Source: a bacterium (GTDB lineage: Bacteria > Bacteroidota > Ignavibacteria > Kapaibacteriales > UBA2268). From it: 5,597 nt of DNA. The DNA is taken from NCBI GenBank assembly GCA_030426865.1, contig JAUHXN010000201.1, positions 1 to 5,597 of the forward strand, given 5' to 3'. Both the position numbers and the translations under genes were made by a program. The notes beneath the pieces were generated by a model. The model was not told the origin of the DNA, searched no databases, and saw only the letters and a list, made by a program, of their open reading frames with translations. Of this stretch, positions 5,209 to 5,597 are shown in pieces; the stretch's first letter is position 1; each line of letters starts with the position of its first letter.

Positions 5209-5597
5209 ATTTAATTCTGATTATAATACTTCTATTTAAATACCTACCTTGAGGTGTAGATTCATCATATTTGTCTGAGTTAGTCAGTTCTTCAAAATAG
5301 AAAGTTTTAGTTGTTTTTGACTTTATATAGCTGATTGCATTTGCAGCTCTTTCATTTGCTAACTTTATATTTGCTTCCTCTAATCCAATTTTATCAGTAT
5401 TACCTATTATAACTATTGTCTTACCTTCAGGTAATAATTCTACTAATTGTGCTAATAATGTTTTAGTTTCATCTGTGAGTTTAGAGCTAGCAAAATCAAA
5501 CATAAGCAAAGCTTCAAATTCATCAGTTTTTAAATCAACTTCATCAACTCTGATTTTACTTATATCAATATTTGTCGTATCTCTTTTTATCAAATAA
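5207..5597 (-). CDS. OmpA-like peptidoglycan-binding domain protein, C-terminal part (5' end outside window)
   Basis: The visible 130 residues form a C-terminal OmpA-like domain (OmpA/MotB family), which binds peptidoglycan non-covalently in the periplasm and usually anchors an outer-membrane protein or lipoprotein. Landmarks are LLMFDFASSKLTDETKTLL, then PEGKTIVIIGNTDKIGLEEAN, LANERAANAISYI and a terminal RYLNRSIIIRIK. The Asp of GNTDKIG (codon 5393-5395) and the Arg of ANERA (codon 5348-5350) are 15 residues apart, the spacing of the diaminopimelate-binding Asp/Arg pair in OmpA, so binding looks intact. The frame stays open to the right edge. A TTG at 5593 could be read as a start, but it would leave no signal peptide for an exported domain, so I treat the gene as truncated by the window. 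What precedes the domain is unknown. It converges on the ybjN-like gene. Confidence 0.9.
   Translation of the reverse strand, partial: YLIKRDTTNIDISKIRVDEVDLKTDEFEALLMFDFASSKLTDETKTLLAQLVELLPEGKTIVIIGNTDKIGLEEANIKLANERAANAISYIKSKTTKTFYFEELTNSDKYDESTPQGRYLNRSIIIRIK

Noticed and set aside
5591..5597. TTG at 5593 as the start of a short OmpA-like protein
   Set aside because: The frame remains open beyond it to the edge, and an exported domain would then lack a signal peptide; the gene is more likely cut by the window.

Overview
The window is an AT-rich, densely packed stretch of bacterial chromosome with eight protein genes and almost no spare sequence. The sensor kinase carries the block VWVGMSKEAAHQLGTPLSSL, which I associate with kinases of the Bacteroidota and their relatives. 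Two short lipoproteins resemble ones seen in Ignavibacteria/Kapabacteria-type genomes. Together with weak Shine-Dalgarno sites, this suggests a Gram-negative member of the FCB group, possibly near Ignavibacteriota/Kapabacteria. That placement rests on family resemblance alone and is tentative.

Layout. (1) Positions 1-1961, plus strand: the 3' part of hisS (histidyl-tRNA synthetase, start off the left edge), joined by an ATGA overlap to a membrane sensor histidine kinase. (2) Positions 1951-3930, minus strand: a four-gene run, in transcription order ybaB/ebfC, recR, lipoprotein A, lipoprotein B. Its genes overlap by 1, 4 and 34 nt. Its last gene runs 11 nt into the end of the convergent kinase gene. 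(3) Positions 3931-4041: the only sizeable non-coding gap, a 111-nt divergent promoter region. (4) Positions 4042-5146, plus strand: a pspA/IM30 homologue overlapping by 8 nt a small acidic protein that looks like a YbjN/type III secretion chaperone-like fold. (5) Positions 5177-5208: a strong hairpin plus T-tract terminator. (6) Positions 5207-5597, minus strand: the C-terminal OmpA-like peptidoglycan-binding domain of a gene whose start is off the right edge.

How the genes fit together. hisS, ybaB and recR are housekeeping genes (translation, nucleoid association, recombinational repair). Most of the rest points to the cell envelope: a two-transmembrane sensor kinase, two lipoproteins that appear to be diverged tandem paralogues, PspA (membrane stress and remodelling), and an OmpA-like anchor. 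No mobile element, CRISPR array, tRNA or rRNA is visible. The least ordinary items are the pspA-ybjN-like pair, the paralogous lipoprotein pair translationally linked to recR, and a long imperfect inverted repeat inside recR. Nothing here proves a new system; the pspA pair is the best candidate for follow-up.
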